A DNA stretch of 64,000 nt from Setaria digitata (lineage: Eukaryota > Nematoda > Chromadorea > Rhabditida > Setariidae): positions 186,001 to 250,000 of the forward strand of contig RCAB01000041.1 in assembly GCA_003640385.1 (NCBI GenBank), given 5' to 3'. The number at the start of each line of letters is the position of its first letter. Within the stretch, counting starts at the first letter, position 1. Below are positions 27,401 through 39,888 of the stretch, piece by piece. The notes under the pieces were generated by a model, which saw nothing but the letters and a program-made list of their open reading frames with translations, did no database searches and had not been told where the DNA came from. Both the position numbers and the translations under genes were made by a program.

Positions 27401-28319
27401 TTACTTTGACCTTATATTAAAATTACCCACCGCAATCTGTAATCATAACCTGAACCCTTCATATTAAAGTCTCTGAACATAATTCTATAAATGAGCGTAA
27501 TAGAATAAAAAGTCAACCTATATTCATATATTTCGGAATTACACTAGTGCCACGCAGCCTTTTAACTAAAATCTTTTTTACACCCTCGCTTCAGAACATG
27601 CAACCATGCATATGTGCAATTGTGCTCTTTACATGTTAAATTATTCCAATCACTAAAGCGCTAAATAAATCACTTGCCTTGAAATTAATAGTTAAGGATT
27701 TGCAGTCAAAAGGAGGGTACGAAAGCAACGAAACATAAATGGTCACGCAGAAGATTGTGTATCTGAGAACTTTTGAATAATCACCCGATATATTTCAGAT
27801 GTACATGAAGTTCTCCTTTCAAATCAGCTTGTAAGTTTTTCCGCCTTAGCAAAGGAGTACACTGAGATTCTATTAAGCAATACATGTCATAGTATTACTT
27901 CCTATCACTAGAAATTATGATTAAAAAAATTACCACTTTCTGTTAATTGGGAAATATTTCAAGAAATTATTGGCATTTACAACAACCCGTAAATAAATAA
28001 ATGATACAAATTATTTATTAAATGACGATGAAGTTCGTACAAGTAAACGAGGTAGAAACGAACAACTCATGGTTTGGTGGGTTTTTTTTATTCAATTTTT
28101 TTACCATTACTTAGTCATAAAATTTCCTTTTATATGTTCTTGGAATAGAGCAATGGTGAAAATTCATCTAATCAGTATTTGCCTGAATGGAACACTCAGT
28201 CGTAAGCAGACCGTAATTATTTTTAGCCTTACTAGAAAAAGCTTCCAAATAAGTTCCAACATATTGACAGAAAGAGAGAAGTGCAAATGAGAATATCCAA
28301 CAAGATAATCTCAATTATT
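21440..28319. other. large AT-rich intergenic region
   Basis: I see no gene here. The first part should hold the missing first exon and promoter of the reductase gene, and the last part the INTS9 3' UTR (a minus-strand AATAAA complements 28087-28092). Low-complexity GATAAT-like repeats lie at 22.7-23.0 kb. An A24 run lies at 25698-25721. One exon-like plus-strand block at about 24963-25030 (reading TFAFNSLPTWKARDGRF and ending before a GTAATG) and a 62-codon minus frame at 26883-27071 have no partners and are not called as genes. Confidence 0.5.
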
Positions 28320-31300
28320 TCACAGTGTTTTTAAGCAAATAGCAACAGCTTCCGATAACAATTGACGATTTTCTCGGCTTGAACTACTAATTACTGTCCG
28401 AAATCCATCTTTTTCAATACTTACAATAGCACTGAGTGAATCCTAAAAGTAAGCAAAAGGAATTTATGAATAAGCGAGTGAGCAAAACTAAGTGAAGCAA
28501 CTGCAATGTAGCGCATTGTCCTAAAATTCAAACTATTTCTCCGAGTCAATTTTTTCGTTATTCCGAAACACTATTTATTATTCGACGAATACGCAAAGAA
28601 CTGAAAAAAAAACACTTACAAAAGTAAAGCGAATTTTTCCATTAATTTCATCCTGTGAATATTTTAAATTCATCTGAAAATGGTAAGAAGTAAATTATAA
28701 CATGATACACGTAAGTGATGGAATTACAATACATCGAGATAATGGAATGTGTGCCGCTCATTAAAACGAGTGCCAAAATTAATATTAAGTGAACATTTTT
28801 GGTGAAAGTTGCAAGAAAAAGTCCTTTTAATCCACATTTCGATTAGCATATCGATCGTCTGACAAACAAAGATAGATATAAACCATTGCGAAGCTTGTCT
28901 TGCCTGTTTCGGTCAACGAATTGCAGTCATCAATAAACACCTGACTTCGAAAATAAAGTGAACTTACCTTCGTTAAAGTTTGACCAAATATCTCAGGGTT
29001 AAGCTTTCCAATACATGAATCCCTTATTTTCGATTTTACATCTGGCTGAAAGTAACAAAGCACAATAATAACTAGAATAAAAGTCCTTAAAAGTATTCAT
29101 TTACTTGAATATTTTTAAAAGCTAACAAAAACTTGCATTAAGTTCCAGAATATTATCGTAAACTGAAAGGACTCCTTTGAGTGATGAAAGCCCAATATCA
29201 CTACGATCTTGATATCCGCGCAGTTCAATACTTCGAAGAGTCTGAATAATCAATATTAATGAAGAAGTATACTGACTGCCTGGTCCTCAATTCACTACCA
29301 TTGATGCTATGAGATTCAATCCATACTTTAGTCATTCTTTGTAGAACAATCTTTTTCAGTCGAGATCTCCCTTTCACTTTATGACTAAATCAACTTCCAA
29401 GATTTTTGCAAATTCTTAATTTTTGTGCTGATACGAGCACTCTTCCCTTATTTCTATTGATTAATGAAGAAAAACACACTAAGTTAATTTAATTTTAAGT
29501 ATGAATATATGTTTCTCTGCTGACTACATAATACTGAGATCACCAAAAATAATTTTTGATGGAAATCGTTATAAGTTGGGAAACATACGTCTGGATGCAA
29601 GCGAACTCGCTTTGTTTTTGTTGTTGAAGGTATCGTGAAAGTGTCACCATAACGAAAAGTAGCTCGAGCATTCTATGAATAACAGCTGGATTTATTTCCG
29701 CAAACCAATGCAAAGAAAAAAACAGCCATAAAGCACAAAATTTTTTGAAATAAAGGGAATCCATAAACTTCGTTGAAAATAAAATGTTTGTTGCTAGTCC
29801 AACTACTACAAATGCTTTTACTTTAGTGCCCTATTGTTAGTTTAATTCAAATCCGACCAGTAAACATCTGCTAAGTCTATATTAATAGAACAATTCAATA
29901 TATTTACATATGCAACCACGAAATCGGTTCGTTGAGAAGAATTTGGAGGAGGTTGTGCATAAACTTCAGGCATAACCAAAAGCTTTGGTGCTAGATCGGG
30001 CAATATAGAAGGATTAAGCTGTGAAAAATCCAGTCTCGTTTCAATTGGAAAGAAAAAGGCACGTATTGCAAGTTTTTCATATGGCCCATATACATTCTGT
30101 ATGGGATAATCCGGATCTGAAATAATTGTTTTTTTTAGAGAAATAATTGAAGTGTTTCGTAATACACATTCCAAGACAAAAGAGCAGCCCAATACAGCTG
30201 AATATTAAAACGCCCTGTTTTTTAAAAGATCGATACGACTGGAGATCAAAAAAGTTCGGAAAATTCTAACAGAGAAAGTGTTACCTGTCATGATCAGTGC
30301 ATTTTTTGAATCATTTCCCCACATTTCCAAAAAATGTACAGCATTACCAATCCGTAACGAAGGATGGCCAGTAAAAATTACACATGGAGTTCGCATTTGA
30401 CGACAAAAATCACCGTAGATATTGTCATAAACTTTTAAACGGCCGTTTCTTGACATCTGGAAACAGCGCTTAAAAATCGAACTCTAGTCATATGAATTAA
30501 GTATAAAATTGCTGCTTCATCACGAAAAATGGTAGGACTTTAGGATTGGAACCTCCTCAACTAAGGTATCCATTATTTATTACTGTATTTCCCATTAAGA
30601 ATAAATGTGCCATTTGGAGCAAATGAAACACAAATAAGACTAACACTGGGAAACCATGCCGGATCCTTTTATTCTTTGTAGTTATAAGAAATATTCAACC
30701 AATGGATGATGTACTAAAACTGAGATTTTAAAAACTGGAATACATATTTAATTCAAAAAATACCAATCCATGTTTAAAGGGCTCTTCCGGTATATTCACC
30801 ATACTCTGCTTCTTTTCAGATAACCATTCAGCATAAATATTTGAATAAGCCAAAGTACTCTCGGCAACTGGCGAAATAAAATACAAAGGAACATCCACTG
30901 ATACATCATGCTGGAAATGGCTTAGTTTAACAAATAAAGAAATGGTTGATGAAATTTATTTCTCGGAAAAAGTCTCAAGCTAATTGCAGACTTAAGCAAT
31001 CTTCTAAGTATTTAGAAGAAGTAGCATTATAAGCTCACTTCATTTGAGTTACTTACATCGCAAAAAATACTGCGTAATTACATAATTTTTACATTTTTCA
31101 GATAAGAAGCGAATGCAAAAGTATGAACATGAAATTATCGGAAACAACATTAAAATCCATCTAAATGATGGAGATTATTATTACCTGATCCAGCTGCATT
31201 GAAATTACTTCAAGTAAATCATATAGTACACCTGTTGGACAAATTGGCATCAACACAGAACCATTCCTCTTAAGTGTATCAGCAATAACAGCAAACGCAT

Positions 31301-34147
31301 GGCAAACCTAGAATTGAAATATATATATATATATATCTTCTTTCCAGATGAGGATATTCATTTATATGGCAACTCGGTTGGTTGCGAATACTAGATTTGA
31401 AAAACAAATTCTAAACTCCATAATTCACATATTCCGAACATTCCTGGACTTTCCCACCTTTATGATGTTCTTTGATTATTACTTGGATAGGTAACTTCTC
31501 CAGAACAATACTATTAAATATTAAAATGCATTTATACTTATTTCAAAGTATTCTGATGAAGAAATAAGTATGATTTTAAGAGTTAAGCATTAAGACCTTA
31601 AATTTCACTCAACAGATCCGGCAAATTAGTTAAACTATACTTATATTATGTTAATATATATCTTTCAGATTTCTTTTTGCCTTTTCTCCTTCTGAAACAG
31701 TTTTTCATTTACTGCTTAGCAGGAACCAAGTAGCGTTGTGTAAAACATAAATAAAAAGCTCCTACTGATGTCTCAGGGCTGTGTTCAGGAAAGCGACATA
31801 TGGAAGTTAGCACGAGAGCATCGGAACCACGAAGCTGATCCCACTGAACTGGTTTTGTGTGTGAATTTCTCGATGACGTTGCAGACAGATAACCTATCTT
31901 GAATGATGAAAAATATTGTTGAAATAGAGACTTTTTTTTAATAAGAATATGCAATATAAGAGTAAGAATTTCTATGAAAAATATTTATCCTTTTCACTCA
32001 TATAAATTATGCACATGCAGTATCTCATACAAGAAGCACATTAATGGATCCGAAAAGAGAAAATAACAAAATACCGTAAAACAGAATTGAATTTCATAGA
32101 CAATATACCTTTTCGTGTTCAGTATGAACAATCCAGTTACATGACCCGATTGAGTAACCACTTGAATACGCCGCAATAGTCGCAGCACCGTGAATGTTCT
32201 ACAAAAACCAAATCGTCATATCCATCCCTTTCAAATGGACACAAATTTTTTAGAACATCCAATCTTTCTTTAAGTTTCACAGTCTTGTATTGTGTTTGCA
32301 TAACATTAACTTTATTGGTTGAGCAAATCACTATGGACATCGATATGAAACGACAAGAACTTTTGCTACCATATAGTTGTTTACGTTGTTTACAATCTTT
32401 TAACAGAATATGATTTTAATCTATCATAAAATTTAACCTGAGTGACTCTCCAAGATATAAGAGATGACGCAACAAGCTTAACTAAAAAAAGGCGCCCATG
32501 CTGCGAAGTTATGCTAGTTGCATTTTCCATATTATGAAAAAATATCCAGCAAAATTCAATAGAGAATTTTCCACTTACGATGGATTCTCGAAATGATATT
32601 CTTTGCACTTTTGCTAAACAATTTTCCATTTGTTCACGGGTGTAAAACGGCTTCCACTCACGTGGATCACTCGCGGGAACGTTTGGAAAACTCCTAAAAG
32701 TTTGGGTTCTCTGAATTATACATCTATGAAACAAAAGAGAATATTGCGCATCAAAATTAGAAAGGAAGCTTCACTTGCAGCATATATACTTAATAATCAT
32801 TATCAAATCTTGAAACTTTGAAGACAAACAAACCTTTTAAGTGAAAATTTTTACGGAACAGTCTAAGAGTGTTGCAAAGTATATGGTACAAGAAAAACTT
32901 GAAACATACATGAATAATGCAGGGTTTTTCCACGTATCGTCTCGCTCCCCACGATCAACCCGGTCAAAAAAATCTAGCAGTTCTTCTATTACCAATCTTA
33001 AAAATTCAAAATCAATAAAAATCCCTTTCATATACTTAAACCCACTATCCAGTCAGTCACTGCTTAGCTTTTATAACATTTTTAAAATCAGTCAACTCTT
33101 ATTTTAATAGTACCTGCCAAGTTGAAGAGTCGGCTCAGTTGCATATATGGCACCTGCAAAATTTGTTTCTTCTGTAAAAAATGGTAAGGCTAATAGAGAC
33201 ATCCAATTTGACACCAGTATCGCATCTACTGAATCCATTGATGTAGAGCAAATCTACAAAGTTGTAAGCTGCAAAAATGTTGTATTAAAAATTAACATCG
33301 CAGCGTAGAAACTAGTGAATACCTGAGCAGGATGTACTTCAAATGGTCCATCGACGAGAACATGATCACCGTGCCGTTTAAGACATTGCTTCGGTGAATT
33401 TTTTGGATACGTCGGTAGATTTGAAAAAAGATTACTAAAATTCCAAGATTATAATTTTTCCAATACTTCAAGTAATGTGAAATTGATATTCATAAAATGC
33501 CGTTTATGGAATATGCAGCACGAAAATAATCAGAAGGTAAAAAATAAGTGAATAAATAACATGTTTTTCGTGGCATAAAATGGAATAAAGCTATTATTGA
33601 AATAATAAAGGAAAGTAAAGAAAAAATAAAACTTGTGATGTCAGAGAAAAGGGGAATGAAAAGGAAAAGATACTGAAATGTGAAGATTAAATTAACCTCT
33701 TACAAAGAGCAGCTGGAAGGAATGATGAAAGAGCATCCATATTAACGGCACAATCTAGTAAGATACTTGCCGATGACCATTTCAGTAGCAAACAAGGTCG
33801 ATATGGTTGAGATGATAGCGGTATCTGTAATATATCCTTATGATTAGTGCAGCACCAAGTTTTTAATTTAAAGTCATTAATTAATCAGGTACGCGAGTTT
33901 TCGTGAAAACTAATAAGACTCGAAATATTTGTAATCTACAACTTTTCAAACTGATTATTAAATATTAAGATCAGTTTATGACTTCTTAACCAAATCTATA
34001 AATCCAACAAATCAGATAAATTTCTTGAAACTCAATTTAAAATCCCGTCTTTTCCTGCCCTGTTTTCTCGCACACGAAGACAGGTTGGCTAAATCGGTAA
34101 TAATTAATATCTTGTTAAAAAAAAAAGAAATGACTAACCAACTGCAT
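28320..34147 (-). CDS. INTS9: Integrator complex subunit 9
   Basis: Seventeen exons join in phase: 34139-34147, 33697-33824, 33323-33434, 33114-33253, 32910-32996, 32579-32723, 32109-32198, 31766-31897, 31185-31307, 30764-30910, 30285-30456, 29908-30116, 29589-29672, 29133-29241, 28968-29041, 28620-28673, 28320-28442. They give 645 aa, close to the roughly 658 aa of vertebrate INTS9. Recognisable landmarks are [60 protein letters not shown], the strongly conserved [10 protein letters not shown] then [18 protein letters not shown], and [10 protein letters not shown]. This is the metallo-beta-lactamase/beta-CASP fold. The usual HxHxDH metal motif is absent, as expected of INTS9, the non-catalytic partner of INTS11 in snRNA 3'-end cleavage. 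The start exon is only nine bases (MQL) before a GTTAGT donor. It fits the phase and the family N-terminus but is the least secure part. The gene is divergent from MTRES1. Confidence 0.93.
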
Positions 34148-35103
34148 TACAACAAACAGATAATATAGAGCACTCTTTCGTTACTGGCCGGACGCGGAGT
34201 TTACAAAATTTTCAAAAAAATCGGTGTTCTGAAATGATTACAAAACCTTGTCAGCAATTATTATTAGTATAATATTTACAATGTTGATCCTGTCTCTGAA
34301 ATTCTAGAAATTAACTTTCACAACAGAACATTTTATGATATTTCAGCTTTAGTATCTATGTTTGTCTCCAAAAAAAGCAAAAATAGTGATATAACTTTTA
34401 CTAAGAAAATCATATTCCAATTTAATCACTAATCAGCGCCTCATAAATAATTACATCAGTATAACGTTTTTAAAAACAAAAACTTATCACTGCTAGCAGA
34501 ATTTACTACAACTAAAAACGATCACCTGCACAATTCGTTAGTGCTAAAGTCAGTCTTCAACATAGCCTCGACATTACCCCCCGCACACGTTTCACTTTGG
34601 TCAGTTGCATGTTGAATACCAGCCCATAGCGAGCAATCTGAAATGCGAAGCAGCTAGACTGTACTAGTTCTTTCCTAGGTGGACTAGAAGGGCTGCTTGC
34701 ATCCGAGTTTCTTCATAATTCAGTCTCTCTCTTGGTGTGATTTCCCAGTTTACATTACACCGCAATCTTATTTAGCGCCCTTTAACAATTCCATCTAGTC
34801 AACAGGAAAGCACTAGTTCCTTCTTGAAGTAGTATATTTGTTTTGTAAGACTTTGAAGAAGGATTTATGCTGAAAGTAATGAAACACTGTTGCTCCATAA
34901 AAGATTTGTTGATTTAATATTTGTAGTACGCTGACCAAGCAAATCGAGGTCAATTCTTCCATGGGCTCTAATCTAATCAGTGAGTAGAGTCAAGTTGGAA
35001 TAGTGAAATTGCTCTAATTATTCTATTTTTTCAACTTAATCCTACCCGTTGGATAGACTACAGTCTATAGACCCTAGATTGTCCAATATTAAAATTGTTT
35101 CAG
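34148..35103. promoter_or_regulatory. divergent promoter region INTS9 / MTRES1-like
   Basis: This 956-bp spacer lies between two start codons pointing away from each other, so it probably holds both promoters. It is more GC-rich than other spacers in places (for example around 34560-34760). I see no convincing TATA box or reading frame. A clear TTGTTTCAG acceptor directly abuts the MTRES1 ATG at 35104, which fits spliced-leader addition. Confidence 0.45.
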
Positions 35104-36283
35104 ATGAAGGCAATAATATCAAACACTTTACGGTTGTTACGATTGCAGCCTGCTTCTAACAATGGTACTGTCCACGTTCGCTGTGAATTACAAGCAATTC
35201 CAAAATTCTACGGAAGTCGCCGACACTCGAAAATGGACACCGACGTAAAAATAACGGATGATGGCTTACCGAAGGATTATCGCCTGCATGTTTTCAAGGT
35301 GAGCAGTCGAAGGCTGGATTCTGTTATTAGCAAAGCAATTGGAAAGGGACGAGGGTTTGTACTTTCAATCCTTTTTTGCCCACTGACTAATTATTATTTA
35401 GTTAAGTCTGGGTTTAATTTAAGCACAGTTTCAAATGGGACATGGACTTTCAGCTTCTGATGATGAAATTTTTGTGTGAGGATGACATTCATTACAAGTA
35501 GTAATATCATAAAATGAGTGGACTGTTTGGTTAAATCAGGTAAAAGTTTGCTTATTTCTGATCAGCTCAAAACGCTAGATTTTGGGAAAAAAGAAATGAA
35601 ATTTCAATGACATAAAATAAAAAAAAAAAGCGAGACACTAAGTACAGATGTGTCAGAATCATTCAGCATTGGAAGTTCGTTTCAGACAAACCGAAAAGTT
35701 GATTTTAACCGGTAAAGTGCAGATAAACGAGGAAGATACACCGAAAAAAGTAGCTTATTACGTAAGAATTTGATCTTCCAAATATTATAATTAAAAAGCA
35801 GAAAGGATTTATTTGGCATATCATTAGTTTTATGAAACCAGGAAAGCTTAAGTTTCTATATAAAAGGAAATGTCCAGATCAACTTAAGTAAACTTTATGT
35901 TGGGCTGTTCTTTTTTTTTTTTAAATAAATCACTGTAGCTCCTGATATTTTTTCATTCAGCTGTGAACGCTTTCGTGAAGCAGGAGAATCCCTCTGTATG
36001 GAATTATCCTTATATGATTCATGGATGCAAACAGGCCCAAACAACCCGCCCTAAAAATTTATTAAGGAAGAAATATCCTTCAGAATTCAAGAAGTATGAG
36101 AAATTACAGGTCCAAGAAAACGATATAATCGATATTTGGAAGCAGCCGGTGGAGGGTAATATTAAATTAGCTGAAGTACACAGGGTCGAAATAATTAATT
36201 ACACGCTAACTGAACAAGGGTATGATATTAACCTAAAATCATGGAAAAATTTCTATGTTCGAAACTGGCTTAATAAGAAGTGA
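35104..36283 (+). CDS. MTRES1/C6orf203-like mitochondrial S4-domain protein
   Basis: Three exons are proposed: 35104-35358, 35657-35761 and 36110-36283, about 177 aa. The N-terminus MKAIISNTLRLLRLQP is basic and amphipathic, like a mitochondrial targeting peptide. The central part shows an S4-like RNA-binding fold: DYRLHVFKVSSRRLDSVISK, then LILTGKVQINE and KKVAYYVQENDIIDIW, where the two parts flanking the last intron fit the S4 consensus exactly. The tail (WKNFYVRNWLNKK) matches the basic Trp-containing C-terminus of this family. Family knowledge: MTRES1 binds mitochondrial RNA and supports mitochondrial transcription and ribosome quality control. The start follows a TTTCAG trans-splice-like site immediately. 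The exon 1-2 junction is uncertain: a GTTTGT donor 5 bp upstream gives the wrong phase, and acceptors at 35648 or 35657 are both possible. Confidence 0.7.
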
Positions 36284-36305
36284 ACTATATTTACCAGTGG
36301 TGTCA

Positions 36306-36545
36306 ATGTGGAAATTTTCGAGTGGATATGAGGTAAGCAGAATATCTAAAATAATTATTGATATTCTGTGGTACGAATAGAGGTATCCTCGAGAAGACCA
36401 TGCATGGGACAGATAGCTTACTTATGCCGGTGAGCCTCTTCGAGTGATTCTGTGTGATGGGTTAGGTGTTCATTTTGAACTTCGTCGCTCTCCATTTTCT
36501 CGGGCACCTACAGATTACAAACCAGATGTTGAAAAACCTAACTGA
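36306..36545 (+). CDS. small downstream operon-like gene, 51 aa, unknown function
   Basis: Two exons (36306-36332 and 36417-36545) encode 51 aa. It begins MWKFSSGYE, then after a 84-nt intron with an excellent GTAAGC donor reads LTYAGEPLRVILCDGLGVHF, and ends DYKPDVEKPN. Codon choice in exon 2 is coding-like. The ATG lies 6 nt behind a TTTACCAG acceptor whose AG ends at 36299, only 16 nt after the MTRES1 stop. This suits trans-splicing of a downstream operon gene. An AATAAA at 36580-36585, 35 nt after the stop, would end the transcript. The family is not recognised. A nearer acceptor at 36380 would add coding-like sequence (RYPREDHAWDR) but runs into an in-frame TAG at 36414-36416, whose AG is the distal acceptor. 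Confidence 0.55.
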
Positions 36546-36579
36546 TATTTGGACGGATTAGGCTGGAAGAAATTTAACA

Positions 36580-36585
36580 AATAAA
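36580..36585 (+). terminator. polyadenylation signal AATAAA
   Basis: A canonical AATAAA lies 35 nt after the stop of the small gene at 36306-36545. There is none in the 16 nt between that gene and the MTRES1 stop, consistent with a shared transcript. Confidence 0.55.
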
Positions 36586-37344
36586 AGTAAAAAGAAGGCT
36601 AACCGGATTTGTATTATGCTATAATGAATCCATGTCTTTATAGCTAATTATGAACTATTACAAGGGCCCTGTTGTTGTTTCAAAGTTTTCATACTGTACT
36701 GTATTCATATTTTGCCATACTCTTTTGTTTTATATCGGTCGTATTTAAGATCCCTTAGAGGCATGCTTTTGTTCCAATATTTGTTCTAGTTTTGAAGAGT
36801 CTTCATTCTCCTCATATCTTGTTAATTTGAAAGTGGAAATTTTATCTTACACAATTAAATAGAGTTTCAAATACTGTTGTTTGAGGAAGAAAACTCAAAT
36901 CCACGGCTTAAACTGTTTGTATAAACGGCTAGTAAAATATAATACAGAATGACGGGAGAAACTTGAAGTTCTGTTGTAGTAATTTCATCATCAAGAAACT
37001 AAAAGCTACAGTGCTTTAAAAATACTGCCGATAAACCAAATGAAGTTCAGACTCGATCCTAATAACTGAAGACCACAGTAACATTTAAATCACGTATTCT
37101 AATGTAGATTACTGGATTTCCGAAATCGGGCGAATTTTAATCCTCTTCCTATTTATATGTTATTAGCTTCAGCACTTTAACCTCCTTTATTTTTTTAACT
37201 TACTAACTGTTCGTCAAATATTAGCAACTCAATTCACGCAGAAATTTATGTAAACAGTCTAAATAAAGCCAAATAATTTCCACTTGGAATTTCGGCCAGG
37301 ATTTACATCGTTCCAACGCCAGATCATGATCGATTTCTATTCCA
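36586..37344. other. intergenic spacer between convergent genes
   Basis: This spacer lies between the 3' ends of the MTRES1 operon-like locus (+) and NDC80 (-). It is AT-rich with no supported feature. It should contain the NDC80 3' UTR; TTTATT motifs on the plus strand around 37187 could be its polyadenylation signal. Confidence 0.5.
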
Positions 37345-39783
37345 TTAATTGCTCTCCACTCCATCAATTAAGTTATTTAAAGCTTCGCGCAAAAGCTTTT
37401 CATCGCTTCGTAATTGATCGTGACATTTCTGCAAAATTTTGGCCTAAGTTTGAAGGTATAATTATTTGAATTACTTTATATCATAGGGAAAAATATCTGG
37501 AAATGTTTCGGAAAGAAATGAAGTTATCATCATTAGGAAAAACATGATGCTTATTCACCTTAAGATGCTCCCACTGTTCTACTAAAGTCGAAAACTTCAC
37601 TGCCACTTCATTCACAATCTTCTTTTTTGCCTCATCGAATTCAATCTGGCGGGACTGTAATTCCTTTCGTGTTTCAGCAAGTTGTTCATGCGCAGAAAGC
37701 TGGAAAGTTCTTATCCGATTTCATTTTTAGTTTATCGAGTATTAACGTTTATTATTTTGAGACAATCTACTAATATTCATTCATTTCAAAAAAGCTACTG
37801 GGGAATTCATTTAGAACACGAAAGTTCTACTGCTATACCTCATTCCATCTAAAAAAAAAAAGCGTTACACGTAGAAACTTACTTTTCCGTTACGAAGTGC
37901 ATGCAGGCTGTCAAGCTCATTCTGTGCCACATCCACTTCCAACGTCAGTTTCTGACGTTCGTCCTCCCAATCTTCACGTTTCAGCGTAAAATCGTGAGAC
38001 TAAAAGTACTATCTATGTAAATAGCAGAAATTGAGGCTATGAATTTGAAGAATAACAAACAAAGAAAGGATCGCATGTTCAATTGACTCATTAGAAAATA
38101 CTCTTATCCCACGTTAAAAAATAAGGTACTATTTTTGAAATTTGTCGCTGAACATGCTTCAGATTTTCCACTAAAAGTGCTTTCTTTTGCCTTAGCTCAG
38201 TCGCATCCTGATTTGTAGCTAATATTTCATCTTCCATGTCCTTAATCCATTCATTCATTTTATCGTGAAGCCCGTTTAGCTTTCCCTGCAATATTTTTAA
38301 TTAGTTCATCCCAGCTCATCAGCAATTAAAATTACTCTACCTTCAATTAAAAGGAGTTAAGAAAACTATTGTGAGCCGAAGAAAAATGTTAAAGATAAGG
38401 ATTAATGCTTACACCAAAACAAGAAGCAACAAAATGCCAAGTCCGAAGACTAAGGTTAGCATCTGCATCTCTTTGTCTCGTGCCATCATGCAGCCATGAG
38501 GTGAGATGTGAGTAAAATTTCCGATATTCTGATACTTTTTAATCTTGACAAAATCCAAGTTGTCAGCAACTTGTTACCCTGGCCAACCGTATTCGGAATA
38601 ATTGAAACTAGGAAACTAGAAAAACGCCAAATACCTCAATTACGCTTATAAATTCCGGAAAGTGGGGTTCATTCGGTGAATGTTGATCCAATACAGCAAA
38701 GAAGGGATCATATGTCCCATTGACCATTCTACTTATATCCTCAAAAGCCCTAACGAATGTGCGATAACGTTCACGCAACTGTAATGAATTCACAATTATT
38801 ATACACTTATGCTTTTTCGATATAATATTTTTTCAAAATTCACAACACTAAAGTTAAGTCTGCAAAAGAAATATAATAGCAGCTTGCAACTTTTCCTAAT
38901 GCAAAATTTTCAACAATGATGAGCATCACAATGCTGATTTCAGAAAAATTTTCATCCTCGATATCATCATAAGTAGTTTGGATCCAGAATAAATATGTAA
39001 AAACAAAACGAAATTCTAAGGGATAAACCTGAGAAGCTTCTTTGAAATTAAGGGAAAGAATGGCATCGTTTTCGATTTCAATATTTTGTCTCTCTTCATT
39101 TGCTTGCTCAATTCGGGCTTTCAACTGAAATATTGGTAAGACATTCATCTTGCTTAACTTCCATTCCTTTTCCCAGTATGATTGAAATAAAATGATACAT
39201 ACATAAAAAGCAAGATAGTGACTTTTATATACATGTCCCTTTTATGAGCTACTTCCTCAATTAATTTAGATTATATCTCTTGAAGCATTTTAAAGCCGTC
39301 TGAATATCCTTTATACGGAACACATCAACGAAAATGCGGTGGAAAGACCTCTTCCTTTCGGACCCGTAGAGCTCTCGCATCTTCACCGCTCATTGGTTGT
39401 GCTGCTAACTGTTTTTCTTTGGTAGAAAGTTTTTCTTTGAGATCAGCAATCACAACACTATATTGCCGAATCTCTTCTTCAATGTTATCCTACAACAGTT
39501 ACATATTTAGACATAAAGCACGTGAACTATATCAAATATGTACATTTTTTCTGGTTTTAAAAAAATTGAAAATTGTAGCTGATAAACAGAAAGCATCAAT
39601 GGCTCATAAAAACAATAGAAATCAACTTTTTTTTTCTTTTCAGCATTAAGTCTTTCTTGTTGCTCATCTCTGAATGTTTGCAGCCGTTTCAAATCTTCCT
39701 CTAACGTTTTGGTATTTATTTGAAGTTCATCAAGTTCGCCCTGAAATAAAGTTGCTTGGACGTAACCTATATATATATATATA

Positions 39784-39816
<33 letters not shown>

Positions 39817-39854
39817 CATAAACTATATCAAATATGTACATTTTTTCTGGTTAA

Positions 39855-39888
<34 letters not shown>

